Assembly (NCBI GenBank): GCA_050743385.1
Contig: JBOGFJ010000189.1
Span: 1-22,821, forward strand
Direction of reading: 5' to 3'
DNA from: JACDBD01 sp050743385
GTDB lineage: Bacteria; Actinomycetota; Acidimicrobiia; IMCC26256; JACDBD01
DNA length: 22,821 nucleotides
Shown one piece after another: positions 14,204 to 21,273 of the stretch (positions are counted from its first letter, which is position 1; each line of letters opens with the position of its first letter). The translations under genes were made by a program, and so were the position numbers. The notes under the pieces were generated by a model that worked only from the letters and a program-made list of their open reading frames with translations, was not told where the DNA came from and ran no database searches.

Positions 14204-14904
14204 TAGCCCGACGCCCGTCCCTGCTCGATCGCGTCGAGGGTCAGGCGCTGCAGCGTTCGGGAGTGGGCGTAGGCGACGAGGCGGCTCACGAGGGGGAGCA
14301 GGCTGCCGGCGCGCTCGGCGCTGCTGGTCTGGAACGCGGCCAACTCGTCGGGCTCCCACGACGGCCCCCGCTTGCCCTCGAAGACCTCGAGCACCTGGCG
14401 CTGCATGGCCTCGACACCGGCCGCATAGATCCCGGCGATCTCGACCAGGACGTCGTCGCGCAAGCCGATCCCGGCGAGCTCGGCGAACGCGTCGACGACG
14501 TCGAGATCGGCGCCGTCGTACGCGTCCCGCCCGAACTCGGCGGGGTTGCGCAGAAACCCCACCTCGCGGAGGCGCCCGGCGAGGGTGCGGTCGATGTCGG
14601 TCTTGTCGACGAGGTCGTCGAACGTATAGCTGGCCGACTCGCCGCCGAAGATGCCTTCGACGAGCCCCGGGCGCTCGGCGTCGAGCAGGGCCCGGATGGC
14701 GGCGAGGGAGAAACGGCGCCCCTGGAGCTCCCGGATCCGTTCGAGGCGGCGCAGATGCTCGTGGCCGTAGAGCTTGGTGCGCCCCGACCGCTCGGCCGCC
14801 GGGAGCAGACCCTCGCGCTGGTAGTAGCGGATCGTGTCGACGGTGACTCCGGCCCGGTGCGCCAGGTCGTCGATCCGCCAGCAGCCGTCGCTTCCGTCGG
14901 TCAC
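14203..14904 (-). CDS. MerR family transcriptional regulator
   Basis: This 233-aa protein has the N-terminal MerR winged helix: WRIDDLAHRAGVTVDTIRYY (9-28), REGLLPAAERSGRTKLYG (30-47), and LRRLERIRELQGRRFSLAAI (51-70). MerR proteins reshape promoters with over-long spacers. The C-terminal part is a helical effector domain without an obvious cysteine metal site, so it is not a metal sensor of the classical kind; an acyl-CoA or hydrophobic ligand is possible. It starts with GTG at 14904. The intergenic space to the divergent small gene at 15039 contains inverted repeats and a clear sigma70-type promoter, so the natural first target is that gene and itself. Confidence 0.92.
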   Translation of the reverse strand: MTDGSDGCWRIDDLAHRAGVTVDTIRYYQREGLLPAAERSGRTKLYGHEHLRRLERIRELQGRRFSLAAIRALLDAERPGLVEGIFGGESASYTFDDLVDKTDIDRTLAGRLREVGFLRNPAEFGRDAYDGADLDVVDAFAELAGIGLRDDVLVEIAGIYAAGVEAMQRQVLEVFEGKRGPSWEPDELAAFQTSSAERAGSLLPLVSRLVAYAHSRTLQRLTLDAIEQGRASG

Positions 14905-14930
14905 GGTTTCGCCCCCTCGAGCACCGCCGG

Positions 14931-14946
14931 CGTGACCTTGGTCACG
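14931..14946. repeat. Inverted repeat CGTGACC-TT-GGTCACG
   Basis: Two perfect 7-base arms are separated by two bases, 27 bases upstream of the MerR GTG. The dyad lies just before the TTGACA box of the divergent promoter. It contains TGAC and GTCA half-sites spaced by 4 rather than the 6 seen at the three shared palindromes. A role as operator for MerR or another regulator is inferred. Confidence 0.55.
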
Positions 14947-14950
14947 AAAG

Positions 14951-14992
14951 TTGACAGTGATTACGCTGAGAGTAGATACTTACAGGGTAATC
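14951..14992 (+). promoter_or_regulatory. Sigma70-type promoter with dyad over the -10 region
   Basis: TTGACA (14951-14956) and GATACT (14975-14980) are separated by 18 bases, pointing at the small gene at 15039. An inverted repeat, GATTACGCTG (14959-14968) and CAGGGTAATC (14983-14992), 9 of 10 positions matching, is centred on the -10 box. This region is conspicuously AT-richer than its surroundings. A slightly long spacer overlapping a dyad is the usual arrangement for MerR-controlled promoters, though there the dyad normally sits within the spacer. Confidence 0.6.
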
Positions 14993-15038
14993 GAACACGA
15001 GTTGTCACTCAACGCAAGCGGAACTGTAGGTGGACGCG

Positions 15039-15203
15039 ATGACCGACACGAGGAAGCCCCGCACGAACGAGCGGGACCTTCACGCGCAGCGGGCGTCGGC
15101 CCAGGCCGTCGCCTGGATCGCGCGTCAGCTGCGCTGGGAGGAGACGCTGGCCGCGCTGCGGAGCGGCCGCACGCCGGCGTCGCCTTCCCGCAAGGCGGCC
15201 TGA
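15039..15203 (+). CDS. Small hypothetical protein, 54 aa
   Basis: This short frame encodes 54 residues beginning MTDTRKPRTNERDLHAQ. The ATG at 15039 has AGGTGG 5 bases upstream. Of its 54 codons only three end in A or T, which is the coding signature of this genome. The product is basic at both ends. Its centre (about 15-42) reads as one amphipathic helix with two tryptophans (WIARQLRW). There is no signal peptide, membrane segment or metal motif. I recognise no family. It has its own promoter at 14951 and is followed by a strong terminator at 15260, so it is probably a single-gene transcript controlled by the divergent MerR protein. It could be a small regulator, adaptor or anti-activator, but nothing in the sequence decides this. 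Confidence 0.7.
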   Translation: MTDTRKPRTNERDLHAQRASAQAVAWIARQLRWEETLAALRSGRTPASPSRKAA

Positions 15204-15259
15204 GGTCGCCGAGCCCGGCGGGCGTGACGGGATCCCCCCTCCCGGCGCCCGGCGAACCG

Positions 15260-15290
15260 AACGGCCCGGCTCCAACGAGCCGGGCCGTTT
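15260..15290. terminator. Bidirectional intrinsic terminator
   Basis: AACGGCCCGGCTC (15260-15272) and GAGCCGGGCCGTT (15277-15289) form a perfect 13-base stem with a 4-base loop. The outer AA/TT pairs give short T runs on both strands. It lies 56 bases after the small gene and 37 bases after the end of the convergent DUF35 operon, so it can serve both transcripts. Confidence 0.9.
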
Positions 15291-15326
15291 CGCGCGCCGA
15301 ACCTGGCCCGTTCGCCGGTTCGCGAT

Positions 15327-15812
15327 CTATCCAGCGCGCACCCAGCGGGGGAGGGTGACCTCCTCGACCTGCTGGAACACGACCTGCACCGGCTCGCCGA
15401 TCTCGATCGTCGCGGGATCGATCGCGTTGATCGGGCCGTCCGCGTGCTCGACGAGGTTGCCCACGAACCGGATCGTGGGGTTGTCGTCGAGCGCGACCAC
15501 GATCGCGTTGTACGGCGCGAGCTCGGCGTAGGCGGGCAGCAGTGGCGGGTGGGGAACGATGAACGACCAGATCGTGCCCCGGCCCGACGTGACCACCCAG
15601 CTGATCTCGAGCGAGCGGCACGCCGGGCACATGGGGCGCGGCGGCATGCGCCAGGTGCCGCATCCGTCGCACACCTGCACGCGCAGCTCGCCGCGCGCGG
15701 TGCCCTCCCAGAACGGCGCGCCGTCCGGGTCCTCGATGTCGGGGAGCAGGAAGCCCGTCTCGATCGTGCTATCTCCTGAGCAGGAGCGCGCTGGTGGGCA
15801 CGCCCTCGCCAC
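15327..15812 (-). CDS. Zn-ribbon/OB-fold protein (DUF35), thiolase partner
   Basis: The product has the DUF35 architecture: an N-terminal helix with DPDGAPFWEGTARGEL, a rubredoxin-like zinc ribbon with cysteines 48, 51, 62 and 65 (CDGC...CPAC), and an OB fold with GRGTIWSFIVPHPP. Proteins of this type bind SCP2-type thiolases or Ltp2-like aldolases and acyl-CoA carriers. The thiolase gene sits immediately upstream. The start is uncertain: the only conventional in-frame start is GTG at 15812, which overlaps the thiolase by 44 bases. A clear AGGAG (15777-15773) is placed for a start near 15764-15767, where the codons are ACG and ATC. The protein from there is about 145 aa, closer to the family N-terminus. 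Last gene of the operon, ending before the terminator at 15260. Confidence 0.88.
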   Translation of the reverse strand: MARACPPARSCSGDSTIETGFLLPDIEDPDGAPFWEGTARGELRVQVCDGCGTWRMPPRPMCPACRSLEISWVVTSGRGTIWSFIVPHPPLLPAYAELAPYNAIVVALDDNPTIRFVGNLVEHADGPINAIDPATIEIGEPVQVVFQQVEEVTLPRWVRAG

Positions 15813-16926
15813 TGGTGACCAGACAGGTGGCGGCGCCGTCGACTTGGCTCGTCGACGTGCCCCGGATCTGGCGCACGCCTTCGAGCACCAGGTTGAACCC
15901 GTGCACGTAGGCCTCGCTCATGCCCGCGCCCGACGTGTTCACCGGCAGGCGCCCGTCGGGCCACTCGATGTTGCCGGCGTCGGTGAAGGGGCCGCCTTCT
16001 CCCCGGGCGCAGAACCCGTAGCCCTCGAGCGAGAGCGGGATCAAGGGACTGAACGCGTCGTACAGCTGCGCGACCTCGACGTCGCCCGGGCCGAAGTCGG
16101 CGTTGCGCCACAACGCGTCCGCGCACGCCCACGCGGGGCCGCGCAACGGGTCGTCGCAGAAGTAGTTCGTCATTGTCTGGTGCTCTCGCGGTAGCCCCTG
16201 CGCGAACGAGTGCACGTACGCCGGCGGGTTCGAAAGATCCCGCGCCCGCTCGGCCGACGTGATCACGATCGCGAGTGCGCCGTCGGTCTCGAGGCAGTTG
16301 TCGTAGAGGCAGAGCGGCTCCGAGATCCACCTGCCCTCCATGTACTCCTGGCGTGTGAGCGGCTTCTCGTACATCGTGGCCGCCGGGTTGCGGTTGGCGT
16401 GCTTGCGGGCGGCGAGGGCGACGTTGGCGAGGTGGTCGCGGGTCGCGCCGTACTCGTGCATGTACCGCCGCGTGAGCATGGCGATCTCGTCGACGGGACG
16501 GACGACGCCCCACGGGCGGGTCCACTGCCAGTGACCGGTGATGCGCCGGTTCACCTGTGCCCACGGCCGGCTGGTCTTGGAGGCGCGCTTGCGTGCCCGC
16601 CACGCGACCGCCACCTGGCACTGCCCGGTCGCGACGGCCATGGCGGCATGGCCGACTACGCCGCAGCCGGCGCCACCGCCGTAGCCGACCTCGGAGAAGA
16701 AGGTGATGTCGCCGAGACCGACGTTGCGGGCGACGTCGACCTCCCGCCCCTCCTCCATCGAGAACATCGCCAGCCCGTCGACGTCGCCGGGCGCGAGCCC
16801 GGCGTCGTCGATCGCGACCGAGATCGCCTGGCACGCCAGCGACAGCTCGGAGTCGGCCAGGCCCTTCCCGAAGGCGGTCTGGCCGATCCCGACGATCGCG
16901 GTCGTGTCGGTGAGCGGCCCGCTCAT
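15769..16926 (-). CDS. Thiolase-like lipid-transfer protein (SCP2/Ltp2 type)
   Basis: This 385-aa protein has the thiolase fold of the SCP2-thiolase/Ltp branch: TAIVGIGQTAFGK at the N-terminus, GGGAGCGVVGHAAMAV (83-98) at the nucleophile turn, CLYDNCLETDGALAI in the middle, QLYDAFSPLIPLSLEGYGF, and NTSGAGMSEAYVHG near the C-terminus. Cysteine 88 sits near the usual nucleophile position, but the surrounding motif is not the normal CxSG, so a retro-aldol (Ltp2-like) rather than thiolytic reaction is possible. In steroid side-chain breakdown such proteins work with a DUF35 protein, which is the next gene here. It starts 10 bases after the crotonase/isomerase stop. Substrate unassigned. Confidence 0.9.
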   Translation of the reverse strand: MSGPLTDTTAIVGIGQTAFGKGLADSELSLACQAISVAIDDAGLAPGDVDGLAMFSMEEGREVDVARNVGLGDITFFSEVGYGGGAGCGVVGHAAMAVATGQCQVAVAWRARKRASKTSRPWAQVNRRITGHWQWTRPWGVVRPVDEIAMLTRRYMHEYGATRDHLANVALAARKHANRNPAATMYEKPLTRQEYMEGRWISEPLCLYDNCLETDGALAIVITSAERARDLSNPPAYVHSFAQGLPREHQTMTNYFCDDPLRGPAWACADALWRNADFGPGDVEVAQLYDAFSPLIPLSLEGYGFCARGEGGPFTDAGNIEWPDGRLPVNTSGAGMSEAYVHGFNLVLEGVRQIRGTSTSQVDGAATCLVTSGEGVPTSALLLRR

Positions 16927-16936
16927 GCTCGCCGGA

Positions 16937-17758
16937 TCACCAGCCCTTGAACTCGGGCGGGCGACGCTCGACGAAGGCGGCGACGCCCTCGGTGGAGTCG
17001 CTGGTGGTCGTGGTGATCTCGACGAGGAGGGCTTCCTCCTCGAGCAGCGTGGCGCGGTCGACGTCGGGGGATCGGTTGAGCAGCCGCTTGGCGAACCCGA
17101 TCGCCTTCGTGGGACCGGCGGCGAGACGTTCGGCCCACTCCTTGACGGTCGCGTCGAGCTCGGCTGCGGGCACCACCTTGTTGACCAGGCCGAGGCGGGC
17201 CGCCTCCTCGGCGGACAGGTCGTCGCCGAAGAAGATCATCTCCTTCGCCTTTTGGAGGCCGACGCGGCGGGGGAGGAGGTAGGCGGCGCCGCCGTCGGGG
17301 ATGAGCCCGCGCCGCACGAACACCTGGATGATGCGGGCGGTGTCGGCGGCGACGACGAGGTCGGACGCGAGCGCGATCTGCGCGCCCCCACCGGCGGCGG
17401 TGCCGTTGAGCGCGCACAGCACCGGCTTCTCACAGTCGAGGATCCCGCTGATCAGTCGATGCATCCCGGTGCGCATCATGCGGGCGGGCTCGCCCGCGGT
17501 CCGATCGGGCGCGCCCTCGGGCCGCTCCGCCGCGGGGCGGTCGGCGCGCAGGTCGGCGCCGGTGCAGAAGTGCCGCTCACCGGCAGCGCCGATGACGACG
17601 GCGCGCACGTCGAGCGACCCGCCCGCCTGGTCGAGAAGGTCGATCATCCGGTTGCGGACAGCGGGCGTGATGCTGTTGCCGGCGTCGGGTCGGTTCAGCG
17701 TGATCCACGCCACCCCACCCTCGATCCGGTGCTGCAGCTCTTCCTCGAGATCCGTCAC
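16937..17758 (-). CDS. Crotonase-family enoyl-CoA hydratase/isomerase, PaaG-like active site
   Basis: This 273-aa protein has VAWITLNRPDAGNSI (16-30), the oxyanion loop HFCTGADL (63-70), and NGTAAGGGAQIAL (118-130). At the first catalytic glutamate position of hydratases the residue is Q127, and the second is also absent. Instead there is an aspartate in GLIPDGG (D155), the residue used by PaaG-type and dienoyl-CoA isomerases. It is therefore more likely a double-bond isomerase than a hydratase. The GTG start (17758-17756) overlaps the TGA of the acyl-CoA synthetase by four bases (GTGA). The thiolase gene follows 10 bases after its stop. This order, synthetase, isomerase, thiolase, DUF35, suggests successive steps on one acyl-CoA. 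Confidence 0.9.
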   Translation of the reverse strand: MTDLEEELQHRIEGGVAWITLNRPDAGNSITPAVRNRMIDLLDQAGGSLDVRAVVIGAAGERHFCTGADLRADRPAAERPEGAPDRTAGEPARMMRTGMHRLISGILDCEKPVLCALNGTAAGGGAQIALASDLVVAADTARIIQVFVRRGLIPDGGAAYLLPRRVGLQKAKEMIFFGDDLSAEEAARLGLVNKVVPAAELDATVKEWAERLAAGPTKAIGFAKRLLNRSPDVDRATLLEEEALLVEITTTTSDSTEGVAAFVERRPPEFKGW

Positions 17759-19917
17759 GTCGTGACCACCAGTGCATCGAGCGCGACCGCGCCCTCCGGC
17801 AACACGACGAGCGGGTTCACGTCGAGCTCGCCGATCTCGCCCGCGAGATCGAGCGCCAACCGCTGGACCTGCATGATCACGTCCACCAACGCCTCCACAT
17901 CAGCCGGTTGTGCACCACGGGCGCCCGCGAGCAGCGGGAATCCTCGCAGCTCGCGCAGCATGCGCTCGGCATCCTCGCGCCCGAACGGCGGGACTCGGAA
18001 CGTCACGTCGCCGAGCACCTCCACGAACATGCCCCCTAGTCCGACCATGACCACCGGCCCGAACAGGTCGTCGTGCGACACGCCCACGACGGTCTCGACA
18101 CCCCCGGTCACCATCTCGCAGACGAGCACGCCGTCGACGTCTTCGCCGGCGGTGTGCGCGAGGGCGGCTCGGGTCAGCTCGTCGTACGCGGCGCGCACGT
18201 CGTCGGGCGAGTGCACCCCCACCCTCACGAGCCCGAGCTCGCTCTTGTGTGTCAGGGAGGGCGACGACACCTTCATGACCACCGGGAAGCCGATCTCGTC
18301 GGCGGCGCGGACGGCGTCGTCGGCGCTCCCGCAGAGCACGTCGCGGCTCGTCGCGATCCCGTACGCCGCCAGGAGCTGCTTCGATGCGTGCTCGGAGAGC
18401 GTCCCACCCGACCCGGCGCGGGCGAGGAGCGGGCGCGCCTCGGCGGCGGACGGGAGCGGTTCGACGGGGACCTCGTCGAACGGGGAGCGGTAGCCGCGCA
18501 CGAACGACCAGTAGCCGAGGTAGGCCGCCAGCGCCCTCACGCAGTTCGCGAAGCTGCGGAACACGGGGAGGCCGCCGGCGAGGAGTCGGAGGTAGTACGT
18601 GTCGTCGGTGCCGGGCGGTGCGCCCCACACGACGAAAATCGGCTTGTCGGTGGTCCGCGCGACGTCGACGAGATCGCGCGTGAACGGCTCGCTGAACGTC
18701 TCGACAGCACCCGTGATCGGCACCACGAGCACATCGACGTTCGGGTCGGCGAGGACCGCATCGAGAATCTGCCGGCCGCGCGGGTCCGCGACCGGCGGCC
18801 CGCCGCAGTCGACCGGGTTCGACACGCGGAGATACGACGGGATGAGCCCCGCGTGCAGTGCCTCCTGCGTGGCGGGCTCGAGCTCGGGCAGGCGCAACCC
18901 GGCGGCGGCGACCATGTCGGCCATGTGCGCGCCCGTGCCGCCCGAGATCGCGTAGACGCACACCCCGTCGCCGGCGGGCGGCCTCGTGCGGGCGAACGCG
19001 GCGGCGGTGTCGAGCAGATCGTCGAGGCCTTCGGCCCGGGTGATGCCGAACTGGCGGAACACCGCCGAGGTGACCGCGTCCGACCCGGTGAGGTGACCGG
19101 TGTGCGCCTTCGCCATCGACCGCCCCGCCTCGGTGCGGCCCACCTTGACCATCACGATCGGCGTTTGCATCCGCGCCGCGTGGTCGGCGGCGAGCATCAG
19201 CGAGCGTCCGTCCTTGAAGCCCTCGACGTAGGCCGCGATCACGCCGACCTCGGGTTGGTCGGCGAAGAAACGGGCGAAGTCGGCGAACTCGAGATCGACC
19301 TCGTTGCCGGTGGGGGCCCAGTGGCTGATCCGTATGCCGAGCTCCTGGCCCTGGAAGACCGGACGACCCTGGTGCCCGCTCTGCGTGATGAGCGCGATCG
19401 ATGCTCCCGTGAGGTCGGCGCGGAAGTCTTCGAACGCGTTGAGGTTGGTGTTGGGGCCCAGCAGGCGGGTGTCGGCGCCGCGCGCGAGCTCGTCGAGGCG
19501 GGCCTCGAGTGCGTCACCCTCGCCGCCGATCTCGGAGAACCCGGCCGCGAAGATCACCGCGAAGGCCGCCTTGCGCTGCACGACCTCCTCGAACGCGTCG
19601 ACGGCCTTACCGGTGAGGATGACGGCGAGATCGATGTCGCCGGGCACGTCGAACACGGACGAGTAGCAGCGCTCGCCGACGACGGTCTCGTGGTTCGGGT
19701 TGACGGGGTAGAAGGTGGCACCGTGGCGATCGGCCCACGTCTTGAGCTTGCGCGTCATCGCCGTGTTCGGCTTGCGAGAGGCTTCGGAGGCCCCGATCAC
19801 CACCACCGTCCGCGGATCGAGGAACCGATCGAGGTCGACCTCGCGCAAGCCCAGCGGCCGGCCGCTCACGTCGACGGGCAAGCCGTCGACCGGCGTGCTG
19901 GCAGCGCTCGGGGGCAT
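17755..19917 (-). CDS. NDP-forming acyl-CoA synthetase (acetate-CoA ligase, ADP-forming type), fused subunits
   Basis: This 720-aa protein combines an N-terminal CoA-binding Rossmann domain (about 30-130, VVVIGASEASRKPNTAM), two succinyl-CoA-ligase-like domains with the phospho-histidine loop KAHTGHLTGSD (H272), and a C-terminal ATP-grasp domain (about 508-720, with YGIATSRD, GFPVVMKVSSPSLTHKSE and GLGGMFVEVL). This is the fused alpha-beta arrangement of ADP-forming acyl-CoA synthetases and related acyltransferases. It interconverts acyl-CoA plus NDP and phosphate with the free acid, CoA and NTP. The frame is open to 20013, but the ATG at 19917 has GGGAG 7 bases upstream and is preferred. It heads an operon with an isomerase, thiolase and DUF35 protein, and diverges from the ferredoxin reductase. 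Confidence 0.92.
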   Translation of the reverse strand: MPPSAASTPVDGLPVDVSGRPLGLREVDLDRFLDPRTVVVIGASEASRKPNTAMTRKLKTWADRHGATFYPVNPNHETVVGERCYSSVFDVPGDIDLAVILTGKAVDAFEEVVQRKAAFAVIFAAGFSEIGGEGDALEARLDELARGADTRLLGPNTNLNAFEDFRADLTGASIALITQSGHQGRPVFQGQELGIRISHWAPTGNEVDLEFADFARFFADQPEVGVIAAYVEGFKDGRSLMLAADHAARMQTPIVMVKVGRTEAGRSMAKAHTGHLTGSDAVTSAVFRQFGITRAEGLDDLLDTAAAFARTRPPAGDGVCVYAISGGTGAHMADMVAAAGLRLPELEPATQEALHAGLIPSYLRVSNPVDCGGPPVADPRGRQILDAVLADPNVDVLVVPITGAVETFSEPFTRDLVDVARTTDKPIFVVWGAPPGTDDTYYLRLLAGGLPVFRSFANCVRALAAYLGYWSFVRGYRSPFDEVPVEPLPSAAEARPLLARAGSGGTLSEHASKQLLAAYGIATSRDVLCGSADDAVRAADEIGFPVVMKVSSPSLTHKSELGLVRVGVHSPDDVRAAYDELTRAALAHTAGEDVDGVLVCEMVTGGVETVVGVSHDDLFGPVVMVGLGGMFVEVLGDVTFRVPPFGREDAERMLRELRGFPLLAGARGAQPADVEALVDVIMQVQRLALDLAGEIGELDVNPLVVLPEGAVALDALVVTT

Positions 19918-19929
19918 GGATCGTCTCCC

Positions 19930-19970
19930 GACTCGGGCAGGGCGAGTCGCCAAGTATGACGCCCGAGTCA
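19930..19970. promoter_or_regulatory. Putative operator C with a second inverted repeat
   Basis: TGACGCCCGAGTCA (19957-19970) is the third TGAC-N6-GTCA in the window. It overlaps the right arm of another exact inverted repeat, GACTCGGGC (19930-19938) with GCCCGAGTC (19961-19969), separated by 22 bases. The structure lies in the 94-base divergent region, 40 bases upstream of the synthetase ATG and 41 bases upstream of the reductase ATG. It could be an operator pair or a hairpin in the leader RNA. Confidence 0.55.
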
Positions 19971-19997
19971 GGATTCTTGCTACTTGCTTGCCGGCGG

Positions 19998-20003
19998 TAT
20001 CGT
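19998..20003 (+). promoter_or_regulatory. Possible -10 element of a leaderless ferredoxin reductase transcript
   Basis: TATCGT fits TAnnnT and sits 8 bases before the ATG at 20012. There is no Shine-Dalgarno there, which fits a leaderless mRNA. A weak -35 such as TTCTTG (19974-19979) is 18 bases upstream. Confidence 0.4.
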
Positions 20004-20011
20004 CCGCGCGC

Positions 20012-21238
20012 ATGCATCCCGACGGCGCGCTGCGCTCGGTCGTGGTCGTCGGCGCGTCACTGGCGGGCTTGCGCGCCGCCGAGGCGCTCCGTCACCAGGG
20101 CTTCGACGGGCGCATCACGATGGTGGGCGCGGAGCACCATCTTCCTTACGACCGGCCGCCGCTCTCGAAAGAGCTGCTGGCGGGGAAGTGGGAACCCGAT
20201 CAGCTCGGGCTCCGGCGGCAGCCCTACGACGAGCTCGCCCTCGACTGGCGTCTGGGCCGGCGGGCCGTGCACCTCGAGCTGGCCGATCGCGCGGTCGAGC
20301 TCGACGACGGCGAGCGACTGCACTTCGATGGCGCGGTGCTCGCGACCGGCTCGACTCCCCGTCAGCTCCCCGGGACGCCGCCGCTCGCAGGGATCTTCAC
20401 GCTGCGCACGCTCGACGACAGCCTCGCGATCCGCGCCGAGCTCGACGGGGGCCCGCGCGTCGTCGTCGTGGGAGCGGGCTTCATCGGGAGCGAGGTTGCG
20501 AGCACCTGCCGTGAGCGTGGCCTCGACGTCACGGTGCTCGAGGCGCTGCCCGTCCCCCTCGTGCGCGGGCTCGGGCCGGTGCTGGGCGGTGTGCTCGGCG
20601 ACCTCCACCGCGACCACGGCGTCCGGTTGCGGTGCAATGCCGTCGTCGAGGGCTTCGACGGCGACGGCCGGGTCGAGCGGGTTCGCCTCGCCGACGGCAC
20701 CGCCATCGACGCCGACGTCGTGGTTGTCGGGGTGGGCGTCTTCCCGGAGACGCGCTGGCTGGAGGACTCCGGACTCATCCTCGACGACGGCGTCGTGTGC
20801 GACCAGACGTGTCGGGCCGCGCCCGGCGTGGTCGCGGCCGGCGACGTCACCCGTTGGCCCAACGCGCTCTTCGGCGGATCCCCGATGCGCCTCGAGCACT
20901 GGACCAACGCCACCGAGCAGGGCGTGCACGCCGCGCACGCGCTGCTCGCGGGCGAGGCGGCCGAGCCCTTCGCGCCGGTGCCGTTCGTGTGGTCCGACCA
21001 GTACGGGACGAAGATCCAGACGGTCGGCGACGTGGGAGCCGACGACGACATCGAGATCGGTCACGGTTCGCTGGAGGAGCGCCGCTTCGTCGCTCTCTTC
21101 GGTCGCGGCAGCCGCCTCGTCGGCGCATTGGGCTTCAGCCGGCCGCGGCAAGTGATGCAGTACCGCCGCATGATCGAGCAGCGCACGTCGTTCGACGACG
21201 CGGTCGCACACGCGCACGCGGCGGACGCGGTGTCCTAG
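20012..21238 (+). CDS. FAD-dependent ferredoxin reductase (rubredoxin/putidaredoxin reductase-like)
   Basis: This 408-aa protein has the two dinucleotide-binding motifs of the class: VVVVGASLAGLRAAEALR near residues 10-27 for FAD, and VVVVGAGFIGSEVA around 150-163 for NAD(P)H. YDRPPLSKELL (46-56), ATGSTPRQLPG (111-121) and the AAGDVTRW motif follow. The C-terminal domain has WSDQYGTKIQTVG, as in ferredoxin reductases that feed oxygenases. It would pass electrons from NAD(P)H to a ferredoxin serving a P450 or Rieske oxygenase; neither partner is in this window. The frame is open back to 19715; the ATG at 20012 is preferred because the FAD motif begins 8 residues later. It shares its divergent promoter region with the NDP-forming synthetase. 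Confidence 0.92.
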   Translation: MHPDGALRSVVVVGASLAGLRAAEALRHQGFDGRITMVGAEHHLPYDRPPLSKELLAGKWEPDQLGLRRQPYDELALDWRLGRRAVHLELADRAVELDDGERLHFDGAVLATGSTPRQLPGTPPLAGIFTLRTLDDSLAIRAELDGGPRVVVVGAGFIGSEVASTCRERGLDVTVLEALPVPLVRGLGPVLGGVLGDLHRDHGVRLRCNAVVEGFDGDGRVERVRLADGTAIDADVVVVGVGVFPETRWLEDSGLILDDGVVCDQTCRAAPGVVAAGDVTRWPNALFGGSPMRLEHWTNATEQGVHAAHALLAGEAAEPFAPVPFVWSDQYGTKIQTVGDVGADDDIEIGHGSLEERRFVALFGRGSRLVGALGFSRPRQVMQYRRMIEQRTSFDDAVAHAHAADAVS

Positions 21239-21273
21239 CCGTCGTCGGATCTCGTCGGCGGGATGCCTGACCC

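Noticed and set aside
14951..15358. 135-codon plus-strand frame overlapping the 54-aa gene
   Set aside because: Starts within the -35 box and reads through the terminator hairpin; the 54-aa frame has the ribosome binding site and codon bias.
15125..16834. 569-codon minus-strand open frame
   Set aside because: Out-of-frame shadow of the thiolase and DUF35 genes, and it runs through the terminator at 15260-15290.
18073..19959. 628-codon plus-strand open frame
   Set aside because: Antisense to the NDP-forming synthetase, which has complete family motifs.
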